Shown one piece after another: positions 11,379 through 23,934 of a DNA stretch of 64,000 nucleotides (its first letter is position 1; each line of letters opens with the position of its first letter). The position numbers and the translations under genes were made by a program. The notes below the pieces were generated by a model. That model was not told the origin of the DNA and did not search any database. It saw nothing but the letters and a program-made list of their open reading frames with translations. Source of the stretch: Papaver somniferum (Eukaryota; Streptophyta; Magnoliopsida; Ranunculales; Papaveraceae); assembly GCF_003573695.1 (NCBI RefSeq), contig NC_039359.1:88392566-88456565 (forward strand). The letters run 5' to 3'.

Positions 11379-12984
11379 CAATATACAAACTCTATCAAAC
11401 CTTAAAATCAGGTACTTACGACTTCCGAAGAGCATCCTACATTATTATTCACCTCACAAGTAATTCTTACTCCGATTTCAACAAAGAATCATTATTGAGG
11501 AATATACTTGTGGAATCACAAAGTCCGAGGCGAAGAAACTTTATGATTTATATATATCTAGCCTGATTGGAGTGAGACTCAATAATCAGTAGAAAGGTCA
11601 GGATACACAAACTATCAAGATTATGATAGTTGGACCTGGCTTCACCAATCCCTAGGTGACGTATTTTTAGTCGCTAAACCTAGAAAGGTTTAAAGGAGAG
11701 GACGACTCTAGTTTAGAACTAGGGCACACAAGAACAATGTCGGGGATTCAAAGGTCATAGTTGCTTGAGGTTCTCCTTGTATAGACTTTCACGATCAAGG
11801 TTTCTTTGGATTTCATCTAAGGTAGTTTTGGAATCAAGCAATCAATAATCACCGTTAGATGAAAAACTTGAGTTGAGATTAAAATAATAGAATATATACT
11901 CTGGTTGGAATGAACCGTAATCGAACCTTATGCAATGACTTGTTCATGTAAGGTTAGTCGAAACTAGCTAGACGAACCATAAGTTTAATCATTTTCTTAT
12001 AACACTTTAAGACTTTAATCTTGAGTCACAACCATAACTTATAATGTGATCAAATATGTCTAGATGTGTTTTTATAGAGAATTGTTCAAATGACGATTCT
12101 CTCATAGAAATAATTCTGATGCATCTGAAAATATTCGACAGGGTAAGTACGTGTACTCATTTCAAGTTCGTGAGTTATTTTATCATCATACGGGTACCGG
12201 GTTTGTATACCCTTAAGAAAAAACGAATTCAGGAGTCCATAAAATTTATTGGTATGCATACTAGGTATGTGTACCATCCTAAGTTCACGAGTCAACAGAA
12301 CCTTTTGGGTTTGCATACTTGGTATGTGTACCAAAAGTCATTGCCGAACTATAGCTATGCCGGTACGTGTACTGGGTACATGTACTACGGCTCCGGACCT
12401 ATAAAAGTTGTCTCACTATGTAAGCTGGTACGTGTACTGTCTTGTATCTAGATTTACAATAGTTCTATATCAATCTAATAGTTGGTTTAAAACATTCCCG
12501 AATAACGTCAGTGACACATATCATTGTTCCAGGTTATTTTCAAATGATAATCTTGAATCTCGATTCAGGTTATAAAAAATAAAGTGTTCTAAACCAAATT
12601 CATCAAGTATGAAAAAATGTTATTAAGCTTAGTCAACATATTTCGAGAATCGGCAACTTGATAAACTTGACTCGAAATTTCTATTATGCATGTAATGTCT
12701 AATTTAGTCATGCAACATAGTCTCATAGATAGAAAGGTGAAAACTTGAGAAATAGGTGGTTCAGTCTTCACTTACCTTTTGTTGATGAAGTTCTCCAAAA
12801 GCTTCGGTTGATCTTCGCCTTCAACCGGCAGAACGCAGTGATGTCTGGTACTCAACTACACACTTTTATCCTAATCCGAGACTTGACTAAATGTAAACTA
12901 AAAATCAAGATATAGTTTTGATCAACTAAATTTGACAGCAAACTTGAGATTGAAACACTTTTAAGTTCGACCGAGCAATGTTAC
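11379..12984 (-). repeat. Right part of the older, interrupted LTR
   Basis: Continues the diverged LTR seen at 1326-2021. For example, the 'cttccgaagagcatcctaca' region matches 2785 onward of the inner LTR, and the end at 12965-12984 (TTCGACCGAGCAATGTTACA) matches the inner LTR end at 11351-11373. At about 12140-12440 it carries several GGTACGTGTACT/GGTATGTGTACC motifs, the counterpart of the GTACGCGGACT cluster in the inner LTR. Open frames here are spurious. Confidence 0.65.
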
Positions 12985-13391
12985 ATCCAAAGGTTGAAAG
13001 ACACAAACTAACCTCATACCCATAGCTTACACAAGTATATGCCCAAAAAGGGGCCACATGAATTCTCTTGAGGTTTTCCCGTGTTAGTTTAGCACCATCG
13101 CAAATCGATAGGCCTCGTATCGGCCGATTATTTAGGAATACGTATCGGCCGGTACGGCTACTTGGCAAACCATGAGCAACCACTAATTTGTAATACGTAT
13201 GCGTACGTGTACCACTTACGATGACAAAACACCCGCCCGTTTCGTTGAAAAACGAAAAGATAAGGGTGCCCGGTAGAAGATTTGGTTGACCTAAACATGT
13301 GTCCTAGAATACAAAACAAATACAAAAACAAACATGAGGAGATAATATTACAACAAATTACACACCAGACCTTAAAGACTAAAGCGGTTAA
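12985..13391. other. Intergenic DNA upstream of GLYK
   Basis: About 400 bp between the transposon nest and GLYK. It has two short GC-richer TATCGGCCG motifs near 13110 and 13148. The minus-strand open frame ending near 12926 has no recognisable domain. This interval should hold the GLYK promoter, but I see no clear TATA box. Confidence 0.4.
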
Positions 13392-13553
13392 GTGTCCTGC
13401 AGGTCTCATTTGAATGAATCGCTTAATTCGTGGAAGACAGTAGTAGAGTTAGTTATAGTCCAGTCAGTGCCACAGCGAGAGTCAGAAGGAAGAGAAGAGA
13501 AGAAGCTTCGTCCGAAGTTTAGTGTCTTAGAGATAAAGAAGGAGGAGGTGGTA

Positions 13554-16500
13554 ATGACGATGGCAATGTTGAACATCTTATCTCAGTCATCCACAACTTT
13601 ATCTTCGCCGACTGTTTCTTCTTCTTCTTTGATTTTATCGTCTTATAAATACCCACACCACTTTTCTCATCATCATGTTAATATTTCCAATTCATTCTCT
13701 TTTCCAACAACAACAACCAATACAAATCTCTATAAGCTCAATTCTTCTTCTTTATCATCTTGTTCTTGTTCTGTTAATCCAAATTTATATTCAATGTCGA
13801 CCCACAATTCAGGTATGCTAGTTTCATTTCCATGCAATTCTAATTTCATCATTTCTGCATGAAATTTCTGGAAAGCTGAATTGAATTGTTTTTTAATTTT
13901 GATTTTAATTGAAGAAATCCCTAATTTTTTTTTTTATTTTTTTTATGTGTGTTGGAGAATTTCTCTTTGTTATCATGATTTTGTGTTGAAGAATTTGTAG
14001 GCCAGTAGTTTGAATGTCTAACTTTGTGGTTCATGTTTAGTGATCCTCTGTCATGTCAAAGTCTCTTTATTAGGGGGAAAAGAGAAAAGAAACATGACAA
14101 AAGTAGAATTTGGAATTTTGTTTATTTTCTTCTAAATCCCTTTTGGCCTATTTCTCAGTACTAATGATTTGGGCCTTTTTGATTTGTGATACATGTACTA
14201 TTGTCTCAACTCTCAACAGATGCTAACTATTCTGGGTAAATTTTTTTTTGTTCTGCAGGTTCTTCTCTAACTAGTAGATGTTCATGGATGCAAGACAATT
14301 CCAGTTCAGCATCATACACTCCTGTATCCAGCAATGGATGTAGGCCAATTGGCCCCAGTCCGTTGCATTCGGTGTTGCCGACATCACCTGCTAAAGTTGC
14401 ATCAGTGCAGGATCTTTTTGATTTTATATGTTCAGGTCCACTTATTGAAAAAATGAAATTAGACCCTGAAAAGATTGGAAGTTCAATTGATAGGTGGTTA
14501 GAATGTGGTAGATACATATGTAGAATGTTTCAGCTCAATGAATTTAATCTGACACATCCTCAAAAGGTTAGGGTCTACCACTACTATATTCCTGTCTTCA
14601 TTTGGTGTGAAGATCAGATCATTGAACATAGAGCATCTTACAAAGAGGGTGATGAGATTCCTCCATTAGTGGTATGTGTTCTGTTCGGTCCGTTTATCTG
14701 GATTATTGTCTCTAATGATGAGTTTGAAAAATCGTTGAGGACACGCTTTTGGAGTTGTAATAGGTTTTTTCTTTTTTCTTTGGGTGCAGATTGGTTTTAG
14801 TGCACCACAAGGTTGTGGGAAGACCACACTTGTTTTGGCCCTCAACTTTCTTTTCGGGGCAAGTGGCAGGTAATTAGCAAAGTCGAGTTTAACCTGAAAG
14901 TTTAGTTCAGTTATGACAACTATGGAAGTTCTAACTTCTTTGAATGTCAGGAAAGCTGCAACAATATCGATCGACGACTTCTATTTGACAGCCGAGGATC
15001 AGGCTAATCTTAGAGATCAGAATCCTGGAAATTTATTACTAGAGGTAGTTATAAGAGCATAGCATAATTAATCTTGTAACTGTTTTTGGAATAGATGTGC
15101 TTATGAACAATATATGGATTCCCTTTTCAGCTTCGTGGAAACGCTGGAAGTCATGATCTTCCACTCTCAGTTGAGACACTCACAGCCTTAACCCAAATGA
15201 CTAAAGAAGGTAAAATTCCAATTGTTACTTCCCTCTTTTGTTCATGTATTTCGATGCAAATTTTTTGATTTTTCTGTTCGTGGGCTCTAGTTTGCTCAAA
15301 TCAAAGTATTTCTAATGTTTTTTCTGGTTCTCTATTCAGGTATGAAGATGAAGTTACCGCGATACGATAAAGTAAGTGTCTACAAGAATCACTACCCTAA
15401 GAATTCATGTTTTCCTTAAATATGTATATGTTTCTGAGGCAAAATTACTGAGCTAAGGATTCTTTTGCAGTCTGCATATGGTGGGAAGGGTGACAGAGAT
15501 GATCCCTCAAACTGGCCAGAGGTTGAAGGGCCATTACAGGTAGTCTTATTTGAAGGCTGGATGCTTGGCTTCAAGCCTCTTCCAGTTAAAGCCGTCAAAG
15601 CTGTTGATCCACAGGTTTGTAGTCCTCAAAAGAGATTCAATTTCTGAGAACGTAGTTAACTTCTGCAATCTGAGGGCATATGATTTTCTTTTCATCATCC
15701 ATATCTTTTCAATAATATATTACATGAAAAAGGGTTGCTTGATTAACCAAAATTCTGCCTTCACTTCATATTTCAGTTGGAAATCGTAAACAAGCGTCTA
15801 GAAGCGTATTATGAAGCTTGGGATAAGTTCATTAAGTCATGGATAGTAATCAAGATTAAAGAACCAAGTTGTGTCTATCAATGGCGGTTGCAGGTCTGTA
15901 ATTTATCATGTTTCTAACATACTCCAGATAAAGAAAATTAGTTCAATTTTGAGTCTGAAATGCTTCTTTGTATAAATTAGTGTAAACTTATTTGTTCTGT
16001 TTTCAGGCAGAGCATGCCATGTTAGAGGACGGCAAAGCTGGAATGTCTGACGAAGAGGTGGGCTTCCAAAAACTCTTTTTGTTTAATCTAGCTTTAACCC
16101 AATTGGTAAGAATAATGAAGATAGCTTACCAAAAAAAATAATTGCTTAAGAGGGAGGACCCCTGGCATCATTCTTTCCACACTGCCTTAGGCATAACTCT
16201 TATACAGTGTTCATATGTGAGATGCTCACTGGAAAATTGGGTTGTTAACCAAAATTTATTGTAGCAAAAGTGAATCTTCAATATTGGTTTCAATTTTAAC
16301 GTTCTTGCAGAAAAATGAAACTGTAAACTTAATAAACTTGCAAGAAATCTGATTAGTTGCGAGGATGTCCTAGGTTTTGGATATTGTTCATCCAGCGGAA
16401 AAGTTAACCTTAAACATAAATCAGTGCTTGTTGGGCTTTACAAGGCGGTGACAATTGGTTCAGAATAAAGAAGTGTTGCAAGGACTTATCAAGTTATAGC

Positions 16501-16700
16501 TGCAAGCTTCAAAAATTCTGTTTATTGGAACTAAGTGTTTTTATCTTCCATTGCAGGTTATGGATTTTGTTTCGCGATACCTTCCTGCATACAGGGCATA
16601 TCTCCCAACTCTTTACTCTGAAGGACCTAGTGGTTCAAATCCTGAACATGTTCTTATGGTCGATATTGATGAAGAAAGGAATCCCATCTTAGCCGGGTAG
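13554..16700 (+). CDS. GLYK: D-glycerate 3-kinase, chloroplastic
   Basis: Phosphorylates D-glycerate to 3-phosphoglycerate with ATP, the last step of photorespiration, in the chloroplast stroma. Ten exons: 13554-13812, 14259-14671, 14790-14869, 14951-15044, 15131-15209, 15340-15371, 15471-15614, 15777-15893, 16007-16057, 16557-16700. All junctions are GT/AG, phases match, and the total is 1413 nt (470 codons plus TAG). The first roughly 85 residues are Ser/Thr-rich and basic-poor, as in a transit peptide. Exon 3 has the P-loop GFSAPQGCGKTT; exon 4 has SIDDFYLTAEDQ; exon 7 has GGKGDRDDPSNWP and LFEGWMLGFKPL, typical of plant GLYK. A second in-frame ATG at 13560 could be used. Length is close to the Arabidopsis enzyme. 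No lesions are seen, so it is probably functional. Confidence 0.96.
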
Positions 16701-16939
16701 ATTTCTATTTAGTGAGTCAGATTTTGGAGGCCAATCAATTCTTTGGTTTCTTCGACATAATTTATTTACCAATATATATCATCCAAGCATTAATTAGTTT
16801 GGATTAGGAGAAATAATGTTAGCAGTTTCAATTAATTTGATCATTGGTTCTTTGTAAATTGTAAGCAGTATCTATTGAAGTTTATAAAATGACGTGATAT
16901 TTACATGTTAATTTGTTATGTCAGAAAAAAACAGAAAAG

Positions 16940-16973
<34 letters not shown>

Positions 16974-17166
16974 AAGATAAACAAACGATCTGACTGGGAC
17001 TGAGTCAGATTTGGATGTTGAGTCAGCTGCAAATATAAACAGGCTGGAAGTCTGGAAAATATGTGGCGAAGGCCCGTTCTCCTTCAAGGCCCATGAAGAT
17101 ATCCGTCCCCTCCTGGTCCTACAAATAATATATTAGAGAGAGTCTAGTCTAATTGACCTAGTCAAT
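16701..17166. other. GLYK 3' flank with long A-tract and GAGTCA-rich fragment
   Basis: After the GLYK stop there is an AT-rich 3' flank. A poly-A run of about 30 bases follows near 16940-16971. Next to it, 16980-17037 has AAACAAAC, then TGACT/GAGTCA motifs, GAGTCAGCTGCAAA and ATAAACAG. This resembles a shortened reverse-complement copy of the GAGTCA-rich element at 28037-28371. Confidence 0.45.
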
Positions 17167-18124
17167 TGTCTGTTTGGTCCTATTTGCTAGTATAAATTAT
17201 CATTTGGTCTTAGGATAATGTCATGGATGATGTAAATGTCATCTTATAGTGGCAGAAATACCCTTTTGGGACCATATATATATATATATAGAAAGAAACC
17301 CTAAAACATATCTTATTTCCAGATTTCCTTTCTCTCTCCTCCAATTTTCAGACCTAGTTTCTCTCTCCCTATTTTTTCTTTTTTCTGTTGCTGCTCATGA
17401 AGACGATGAAGAACAACGAAATTTTTTGGTTTATTCGTCACTATTTGTTACTGCTGCTGTTGAATATGATGATGAAGACGACGAAGATTTTTGTGTTTCT
17501 TCGTCATTATTTGTTGCTGCTGCTGTTGAAGAAGATGAAGATGATGAAGACGATGGAGTTTTTGAAGATTTTTCTGCTGTTGTGTGTGACGAAGAAGAAG
17601 AAAACGATGAAGAAAACTAATATAACCTTCAATCTTCATCTTGGATCTTGATTTTTTTGGTGTTGTTAATGAAGATTTGATGTTGTTGTTACTGGTGAAG
17701 TCGATGAAGATGATGAAGAAGATGAAGATTTATGAGTTTTGTTGTTGTTGCTGCTTAAGATGAACTTCATTCTTGGAATAAACTTCATTACTGAAATGAA
17801 CTTCATTTTTGGAATGAACTCTGTTTTTATATCGAGTTCATTTCCGAAACGAACTCTGTTTTTTTTTAGGTTTTTATATGAAGTTCATTTCTGGAATGAA
17901 TCTGTTTTTTTAGCTTTTTATATGGAGTTCATTTCTGGAATGAACTCCGTTTTACATGTTTTTTGAAAAAATAAGTAGAAATTAACCGGAATTCATTTTG
18001 ACGAATGAACTGCTACAGAAAAATAAGTAGAAATTAATACGGAAGGGTATTTTTATCTGTCTAATATTTTTAAATAATTATGGACCAAACAGTAAAGGCG
18101 TTTTTCTAAAGGACTAAACAGACA
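17167..18124. mobile_element. Putative TIR-bounded non-coding repeat element
   Basis: TGTCTGTTTGGTCC at 17167-17180 is matched in inverted orientation at 18111-18124 with one mismatch. Further inverted similarity (AAATACCCTT-like) lies just inside both ends. No clear target duplication was found. The interior has GAA/GAT-rich simple sequence (17395-17730), which creates Asp/Glu-rich open frames, and a minisatellite. The open frames look like simple repeat and not genes. Confidence 0.45.
17760..17965 (+). repeat. Minisatellite of GAACTTCATT/GGAATGAACT units
   Basis: Several imperfect copies of a motif built from TTCATTTCTGGAATGAACTC and a T-run. GAAC...GTTC and ATTC...GAAT half-sites produce small palindromes. 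It lies inside the putative TIR element. Confidence 0.6.
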
Positions 18125-18180
18125 TGGGCCCACCTAAAAAACAGCCAAATGATTATTCTCCCCACATTTATTTGGTCTAT

Positions 18181-18193
18181 CTTGTTTATCAAG
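18181..18193. promoter_or_regulatory. Palindromic motif CTTGTTTATCAAG upstream of HSP20-like copy A
   Basis: An imperfect palindrome (arms CTTG/CAAG) 69 bp before the ancestral ATG of copy A (18262), with a TATATAAG box at about 18203-18210. The same motif occurs upstream of paralogues at 19512, 42924, 42968 and 53041. It is not a canonical heat-shock element (nGAAnnTTCn). Confidence 0.5.
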
Positions 18194-18261
18194 TCAATGA
18201 ACTATATAAGTTTTGTTTATGAAGTATCACATCTCCTATTCTATAACTTCGATCAAAAACC

Positions 18262-18760
18262 ATGGAAGGAGACAGCCAGTGATATAAAAACGTTTTGTAA
18301 ATTTGCTGCTGCAACTTGGAAAGAATGTAGTGATATTTTCAAGTCTTCATCAAGAGCAGTTGATAATGCTAAAACGAATACCGAGAAGGATTCAAGTTAT
18401 CAGCCTCCAATGGAAGTTATCAAGTTTGACGACAAGTACGAAATCAGACTCGACGTCCCCATGAAAATCAACTACCATTATGATAATATCAAAGTCCGGC
18501 AGGAGAATCGTAACGAGCTTGTTATTAGTAGAACGAGAAACCTTGATGAGTCTATGGGTGTTCCTGAAGATGCGACGTATTTGACGAAAGAGCTGGATAA
18601 GGTTATGTTGTTTGAGGCAAGAGTTGAACTCGATTCTGATGCAAATTTTAATGCAGTCGAAACTGATCATAATAATTATGGTGAACTTACTGTTACCATT
18701 AAGAGGTTCCCTCCTAGGGGTGAAGCAAACACACCTAAGATACTTGCTGAAATTTACTAG
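18262..18760 (+). pseudogene. HSP20-like (alpha-crystallin domain) protein, copy A, start codon frameshifted
   Basis: A small heat-shock-like coding region. The frame ending at 18760 reads KTFCKFAAATWKECSDIF, then the alpha-crystallin region beginning PPMEVIKFDDKYEIRLDVP and ending GELTVTIKRFPPRG, matching the G-x-L strand of HSP20 proteins. Paralogue C starts MEGDSDLKTFC. Here the equivalent ATG at 18262 is followed by an extra 4 bp (CCAG, about 18276-18279), so that frame stops after six codons. The domain frame is open upstream to an ATG at 18149, and an internal ATG lies at 18410. Translation from 18149 would give 203 residues with an unrelated hydrophobic leader running through the TATA region, so I treat the gene as damaged. 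Role, if any: holdase chaperone. Confidence 0.75.
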
Positions 18761-19661
18761 TAGAATTGCTATACATGATGGTGCATGAAGATCATGCAGT
18801 TGAGGGATTCAGTTTATATTAACTAGATATTTAGGTTTTGCTTCTTATGTTCTTTTATTATAAAGAAAAATTGATTGTTAAAAAATTGTATTGTTAGCTG
18901 TTTCCATTGTTTTCTCTAATTAGCTCATGGTTCGATGACAAAAATTAATTTTACTTCTATTGAGAATTAACGTTGAAATAAATACCCTCAAAAGATTCGA
19001 CTTGAGCAAGAGCAACTATGCATGTAGTAGAATATTTCTTTTTCAAAGCTTATCTAAAATATCAAGCTATGGATCTCTCCTGGGTTCTTTTTTTCTTGAA
19101 AGGCAAAGAAGATTCATGATCTAAATAGCACTGACCAAACAAATAGACTTCCTTCCATTTAATCATGAATTTATAAGGGAATTGCTCAAAATCTTTAACT
19201 GCCAGAGCCCACCACCTTAATAACTTGATCGGCAGGTTGCAGGAGCATTACGCTCTCCCCACACAGAATAGCATTACACATTCTCTTACGAGATTTCTCT
19301 TAGTGTTGGTATTTCTGTTTTGTGGGTCTGTACCGTAAGACATTGGTGGCTTCTTTGTTTACTTGTTTTGTAAGTTTTTAAACATATCTTTATCTTTGAA
19401 GAGGGGAAAAAATCACTACATCAAGTTATAATCCACAAAACTTGTTTACTTGATAATTAATTTTTCCCTCGGCAAAGATGAAAATTGTTTGTCAAGTATA
19501 TACGGTTAATTCTTGTTTAACAAGAAACATGTACGCATAGTCGCGTATATACTTAGACGTGTTTTTCTTATCCTCTACTCATAGAGAAAGCAAGTGAATC
19601 TTTTTTTTTTTTGCTAGAACAATTAACGAAGAGAAAGGAAGTGAATTTTAATCAAAAAACC
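18761..19661. other. Intergenic region between HSP20-like copies A and B
   Basis: No gene seen. The first 150 bp (TTTATAT...AATTAG...TATTTAGG) resembles the 3' flank of copy C (49255-49320), supporting duplication of the pair. The last 220 bp holds ACTTGTTTACTTG (about 19440) and CTTGTTTAACAAG (19512-19524), counterparts of the motif upstream of the other copies. Confidence 0.5.
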
Positions 19662-20297
19662 ATGGATGCTTCCAAGTGGATTTTTGGTTCAAGCGCTTCC
19701 CAGTGGATTTTTGGTTCAAACAATTCCAAGAAGATGCCGAAGTATGTACAACACCAACAGCCAATACTCCTCCGCTCTTAGATTCCAAGCAGAAGGAAAC
19801 AACACTATCTCATGAATCTACATCAGCAACAACAGGGATCTTAGATGCCAAGCAGAAGGCAACATTATGCTATCTATTATCAACTCGGAAAGAATGTCAA
19901 GATGTTTTTTCGCCGACCAACGTTTCCGATACTTCAACAACTCCTCGAAACAAAATAAATATAGCGCACACAGATAATCCGACAACAGATATCAAAGAAA
20001 ACAATGATAAGTACGAATACGTAGTAAACATGCCAGGTTTTAGCCATATTGAATTAAAAGTGGAGGAAAATAACGAGCTTGTGATAACGGGAAAGCGGAC
20101 TAGGAAAAGTGAAGTCAAAGGGGACATATTTGATGGAGGATGGTAGGAGATCAGTTGGGGAAATTCAAGCAAGGTATCAATTACCCTCCAACGCGAACAC
20201 CAAGGAAATCACAGCATCTCACTGGAGGGGTTTGGTTACTGTTAGTATTGAAAAACTTGTTCGTGGACAACCCAAGGAAATCAGAATTTACTCATAG
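19662..20297 (+). pseudogene. HSP20-like protein, copy B, frameshifted
   Basis: The second HSP20 type in the window, also seen in copy D. The main frame (19676-20146) reads LDAKQKATLCYLLSTRKECQDVF, then NNDKYEYVVNMPGFSHIELKV and NNELVITGKR, the first half of an alpha-crystallin domain. Compared with copy D, a run of four G's at about 20119-20122 replaces three, so the frame hits TAG at 20144. The rest of the domain continues in another frame (GRRSVGEIQARYQLP to GQPKEIRIYS, stop 20297). The likely original ATG at 19662 is also out of frame with the domain. A 27-bp in-frame duplication (AGTGGATTTTTGGTTCAA at 19675 and 19702) lies near the start. Not expected to make a full chaperone. Confidence 0.78.
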
Positions 20298-20421
20298 GTT
20301 CCTAATTTTATTTTGTGTTTTCTAGAATTTGTTTATTCATCAGACGATCCTTAATTTCGCTATACATATTTTTACATGTATATTTTTTTTGAAGGTTGTG
20401 TAAGTCAAGGAGATCTAATAA

Positions 20422-21055
20422 GAGCAAGTTTTATGGTGGAATCCAAATTATTCCAAGTGTGGAAAAATCATGGAATGTCAAGTCTATTGGTTTTCAAGTT
20501 GGAGTCTTCCACATAAAATCCAAGCAAGGTTCCACGATTTCGTGTAAGGGTTCGTGGAATCCATCTGAACGCCAATAAGAATAGCGTTAAACGCAATTAA
20601 GAATGGAGCTAAAATCGCAATTAAGAATTGCGTTTTTTTTATCCATAGATTTAAAATGAGTTGTTCAAATCTAACGGCTGAAAAAAAAAGCTCCATTCTT
20701 AATTGCGTTTTTAGCTCCATTCTTAATTGCGTTTTTTTTTATCCGTACATTTAAAATGAGTTGTTGAAATCTAACGGCTGAAAAAAAGCTCCATTTTTAA
20801 TTGCGCTTTTTTAGCTCCATTTAGAATAGCGTTTTTTTTTAATCCGTAGATTTAAAATGAGTTGTTGAAATCTAACGGCTGAAAAAAAAACTCCATTCTT
20901 AATTACGTTTTTTTAGCTCCATTCTTAATTGCGTTTTTTTAATTCCATTAAGAATAGCGTTTCTACTATTCCACCATTACACTTGCGCCTCCATCCACAA
21001 TTCCAAATGCTGAGGTGGTGTGGAAGATGGATGGATTCCACCACAAGATTTGCTC
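20422..21055. mobile_element. PIF/Harbinger-type MITE (634 bp), TSD TAA
   Basis: The inverted termini are GAGCAAGTTTTATGGTGGAA and, at the right, the complement of GAGCAAATCTTGTGGTGGAA. TAA flanks both sides (20419-20421, 21056-21058). The interior is tandem and inverted copies of AGCTCCATTCTTAATTGCG joined to a block containing TTTAAAATGAGTTGTT and ATCTAACGGCTGAAAA, repeated three times with a period near 100 bp. No coding sequence. Confidence 0.85.
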
Positions 21056-21058
21056 TAA

Positions 21059-22050
21059 ACGATCGCTTACTTTGTCTTTTAATTATACTTCAAGACCTTT
21101 AGAGATTTTGCGCAAGAACTTATGAGCTTTTATTCTTTTCATAGAATTTTCTGTTGTTTTTTTTTCCCTCGCATCTTAAATTTTTATGTGTTTAGAAATT
21201 CCTTGTTCTTCCAAATATGCAGACTATATAGCCTATAGGTTAAAACAATCAGGAATCATGCGGATCGCCGAGTTTCTTTTCAACTATCAGCAAGACAGCA
21301 ACAACGACAAAAACTTAAGACTAAGACACACCTATATATCATTTTCAACAAAATAGAATAAACTCTATGCATTGTCTTTAGATCCGAGAGAAAGATCACT
21401 TGCCCACAAGGGAAACTGCATTTTAATATGAATATTAATTTGGAAATTCAAGGAAGCACATGAATATTTTTTGAGCCAACATGGCAACGTACATTGCCAA
21501 GACGATAACAGAGAAATTAGGTGCTTCCTGCACGGTTTATCAAAGACTTGACATACAGAGAGTAGATGGTTTATCAAGAGTATAAAAACTGCGTGTATGA
21601 ACTAAGCAAGTGTCATAACACGTCTGTTACAGAAATTATTTCAACATTAACTCAGTATCCTACACGAGCAAATTTGAGCATATCTCAAGTCAGATTCGAA
21701 GTTTGTAATTTGTGGGGAGTGATCATAATATTGCAAGAAAATCAAGGTTTTTGTGTTTTGATCATGTTGTTTATGTCAATAAATTTCGTTTCGTTTCCAT
21801 GAATTTGTGGAAGTGTGTTGTTAAGTTTCACTGATGGGTGTTGCTGACTATTAGTCTGCAAATTATTCTGGGTGAATTTTTTTTTTCTTTTTTGATGAAA
21901 GTGTTGGATGCAATTTTGAGATACAATAATTTGTCGATAATGTTTAGCTGAAATGTTGCGCATAATTTTGGGTCAAAAGCTGTCTTCGTTTTTCAGCCTG
22001 CATGTACCACATACACTTTACACTTATACCGAAAGGGAATGATATTTGGG
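21059..22050. other. Intergenic, no gene seen
   Basis: AT-rich DNA with only short open frames on both strands. I see no domain, RNA gene or clear repeat boundary. Confidence 0.4.
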
Positions 22051-23170
22051 ATTGGGATTTCTATAGTTTGGTTTGGGAAAAATACGGTTTGGTCCAAAAT
22101 CTCATTCATATATACTAATTAGTCCATACCCATTCAACTAGGTACAATTTAGTCCAAAAGTTATTTAAGATATGAAAAATACACTTATAACTTTTCTGAC
22201 TTACAATTTAGTCCAAATATTTACAGTTTAGTCATATATGACTCATGATGATGTCAGCAGTTTTAAATAATATAAAAAATAAATAAAAACAATTTATCTT
22301 TCGAACCGTTTGTCTAAAATTTGAAAACTTTATATATTCGGAAAGCTCTTTTCGAGAGCTATAAAAAAGAGTACCCATATGACTGTATAATTCTCATTTT
22401 AAAAAAAAATTAGTTCACATTGGTGTACAAACATCCAAAAAATCCAAAGACAAGACAAGGTGCACCAGTTTGCACACCACATGCAACTTGAATCGTCCAT
22501 CTATAACACTATCCATATTAAAAACACATAACATGAAAACTCAAATGGATTTGAACCATGAACCTTCGCAAACCTTGTGATAGGTTTGGGCGCTCTACCA
22601 TTACAAAAGAAGTGCACTTTTATATGGGTGCATATACCAAGTACTATGAAACCGGAAACTCTAATGGGAATTTCCTTGAACAGCTCAAAGGAAGCACCTT
22701 TAATCTACTTGAACCCTGCGAACAATTACAACAGTCAAAATTCATTTTGGAGATCGAATTTCAAAGCCTACTATTACGGATAAAAATCCAACACCTGTAC
22801 ACATTAATGCTTTCCCTAATTTTGGGTTCATATACATAAAATATAGATCTACAAGTGTATAAGTGTACATCTATGTACACCTAAATAATCAATATACAGA
22901 CAATTACATACACCTAAATAACATAGCATGTGTGTACAATTATGCACACTATTATCTGCTCGTTCATGTTGTTCCTAATAATAGGAAGTTTCAGTCATTC
23001 TTAACTAAAAAGTGAGAGAAGAATTTTTTTATCAAACAGAGTGAGCATGGTTTACCTTCATCTGGGTCCTTCTGCTATGAAACCAGAATTAATCTGGCGA
23101 GGTTCGAGACCTAAATCTCTATTTAATTGCATCCTTTATTTCTTATTTGGATGAGCACAATCCTTAAAAA

Positions 23171-23356
23171 TACTAGACACCAAAAACAAAAAATGTAAGT
23201 AAGTATTTAGAATTCAAATCGGTTAAGTAATCATTAGTAACTCCAATCAACCAAAACAAAGAATACTAGACACCAAAAACAAAAAATGTAAGTAAGTATT
23301 TAGAATTCAAATCGGTTAAGTAATCATTAGTAACTCCAATCAACCAAAACAAAGAA
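23171..23356. repeat. Perfect tandem duplication, 2 x 93 bp
   Basis: The 93-bp unit beginning TACTAGACACCAAAAAC is repeated head to tail (23171 and 23264) with no difference that I can see, implying a very recent event. Confidence 0.85.
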
Positions 23357-23934
23357 CCCTGGAAGATGAAAACAAAAAACAACATAGATTTGATCTTTGG
23401 AAAAACAATTAAAAAAAAAGTTTGGTTGCAAGAAACAAAATAGAAGTATCAGCTAAACTAGTATGAAAGCAAACTAACACTTGATAAACAAAATGAAACA
23501 TCGTTACCTGATCTTCGTCGCAAGGCCTGCCTATGACCTTGTCAGATCCATCGTATATGGTGCGTGTTAACCTGTCATCACCAATCAAAAAATTAACAAC
23601 ATATGTGTATAAATATGTACACATTAACAGGTGCGTGTCAATCAACAAGTGTATAAATATGTACACATTAACAGCAGCATGTGTACAATAATGTACACAC
23701 CACAACAAGCTCCTATTCCATAAAAATATTATCTCAGAGAATATTATGTGCTACATTTTTTTGTCTCACTTAGCATCTATTAGTATCCAGATGCCTAAGG
23801 TCCGATATCAATAAACTAGATGTGAATCTATACGAGCCAATTGAGATCATCTAGCATGTTAAGTACAAATCTAGCAAATGATGAGTAACTTCAGTTAAGT
23901 TTGAAGTTAGATAAACTACTGATGGTTCACATAC

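Noticed and set aside
12926..13409. Two overlapping minus-strand open frames upstream of GLYK
   Set aside because: Short, no recognisable domain, and the first runs into the old LTR end.
16940..16971. Long A-run as the tail of a retroposed gene or SINE
   Set aside because: No retrocopy or SINE body upstream and no target duplication; GLYK itself has introns and its own 3' flank.
17249..17620. Acidic 123-residue open frame as a gene
   Set aside because: It is made of GAA/GAT simple repeats inside a repeat element, all three forward frames are similarly low in complexity, and no splice or domain evidence exists.
22550..22615. tRNA-like stretch on the minus strand (GGTAGAGCGCCC...GGTTCAAATCC)
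   Set aside because: Box A and box B look-alikes are present, but I could not form an acceptor stem or a normal anticodon arm. At best it is a tRNA-derived repeat.
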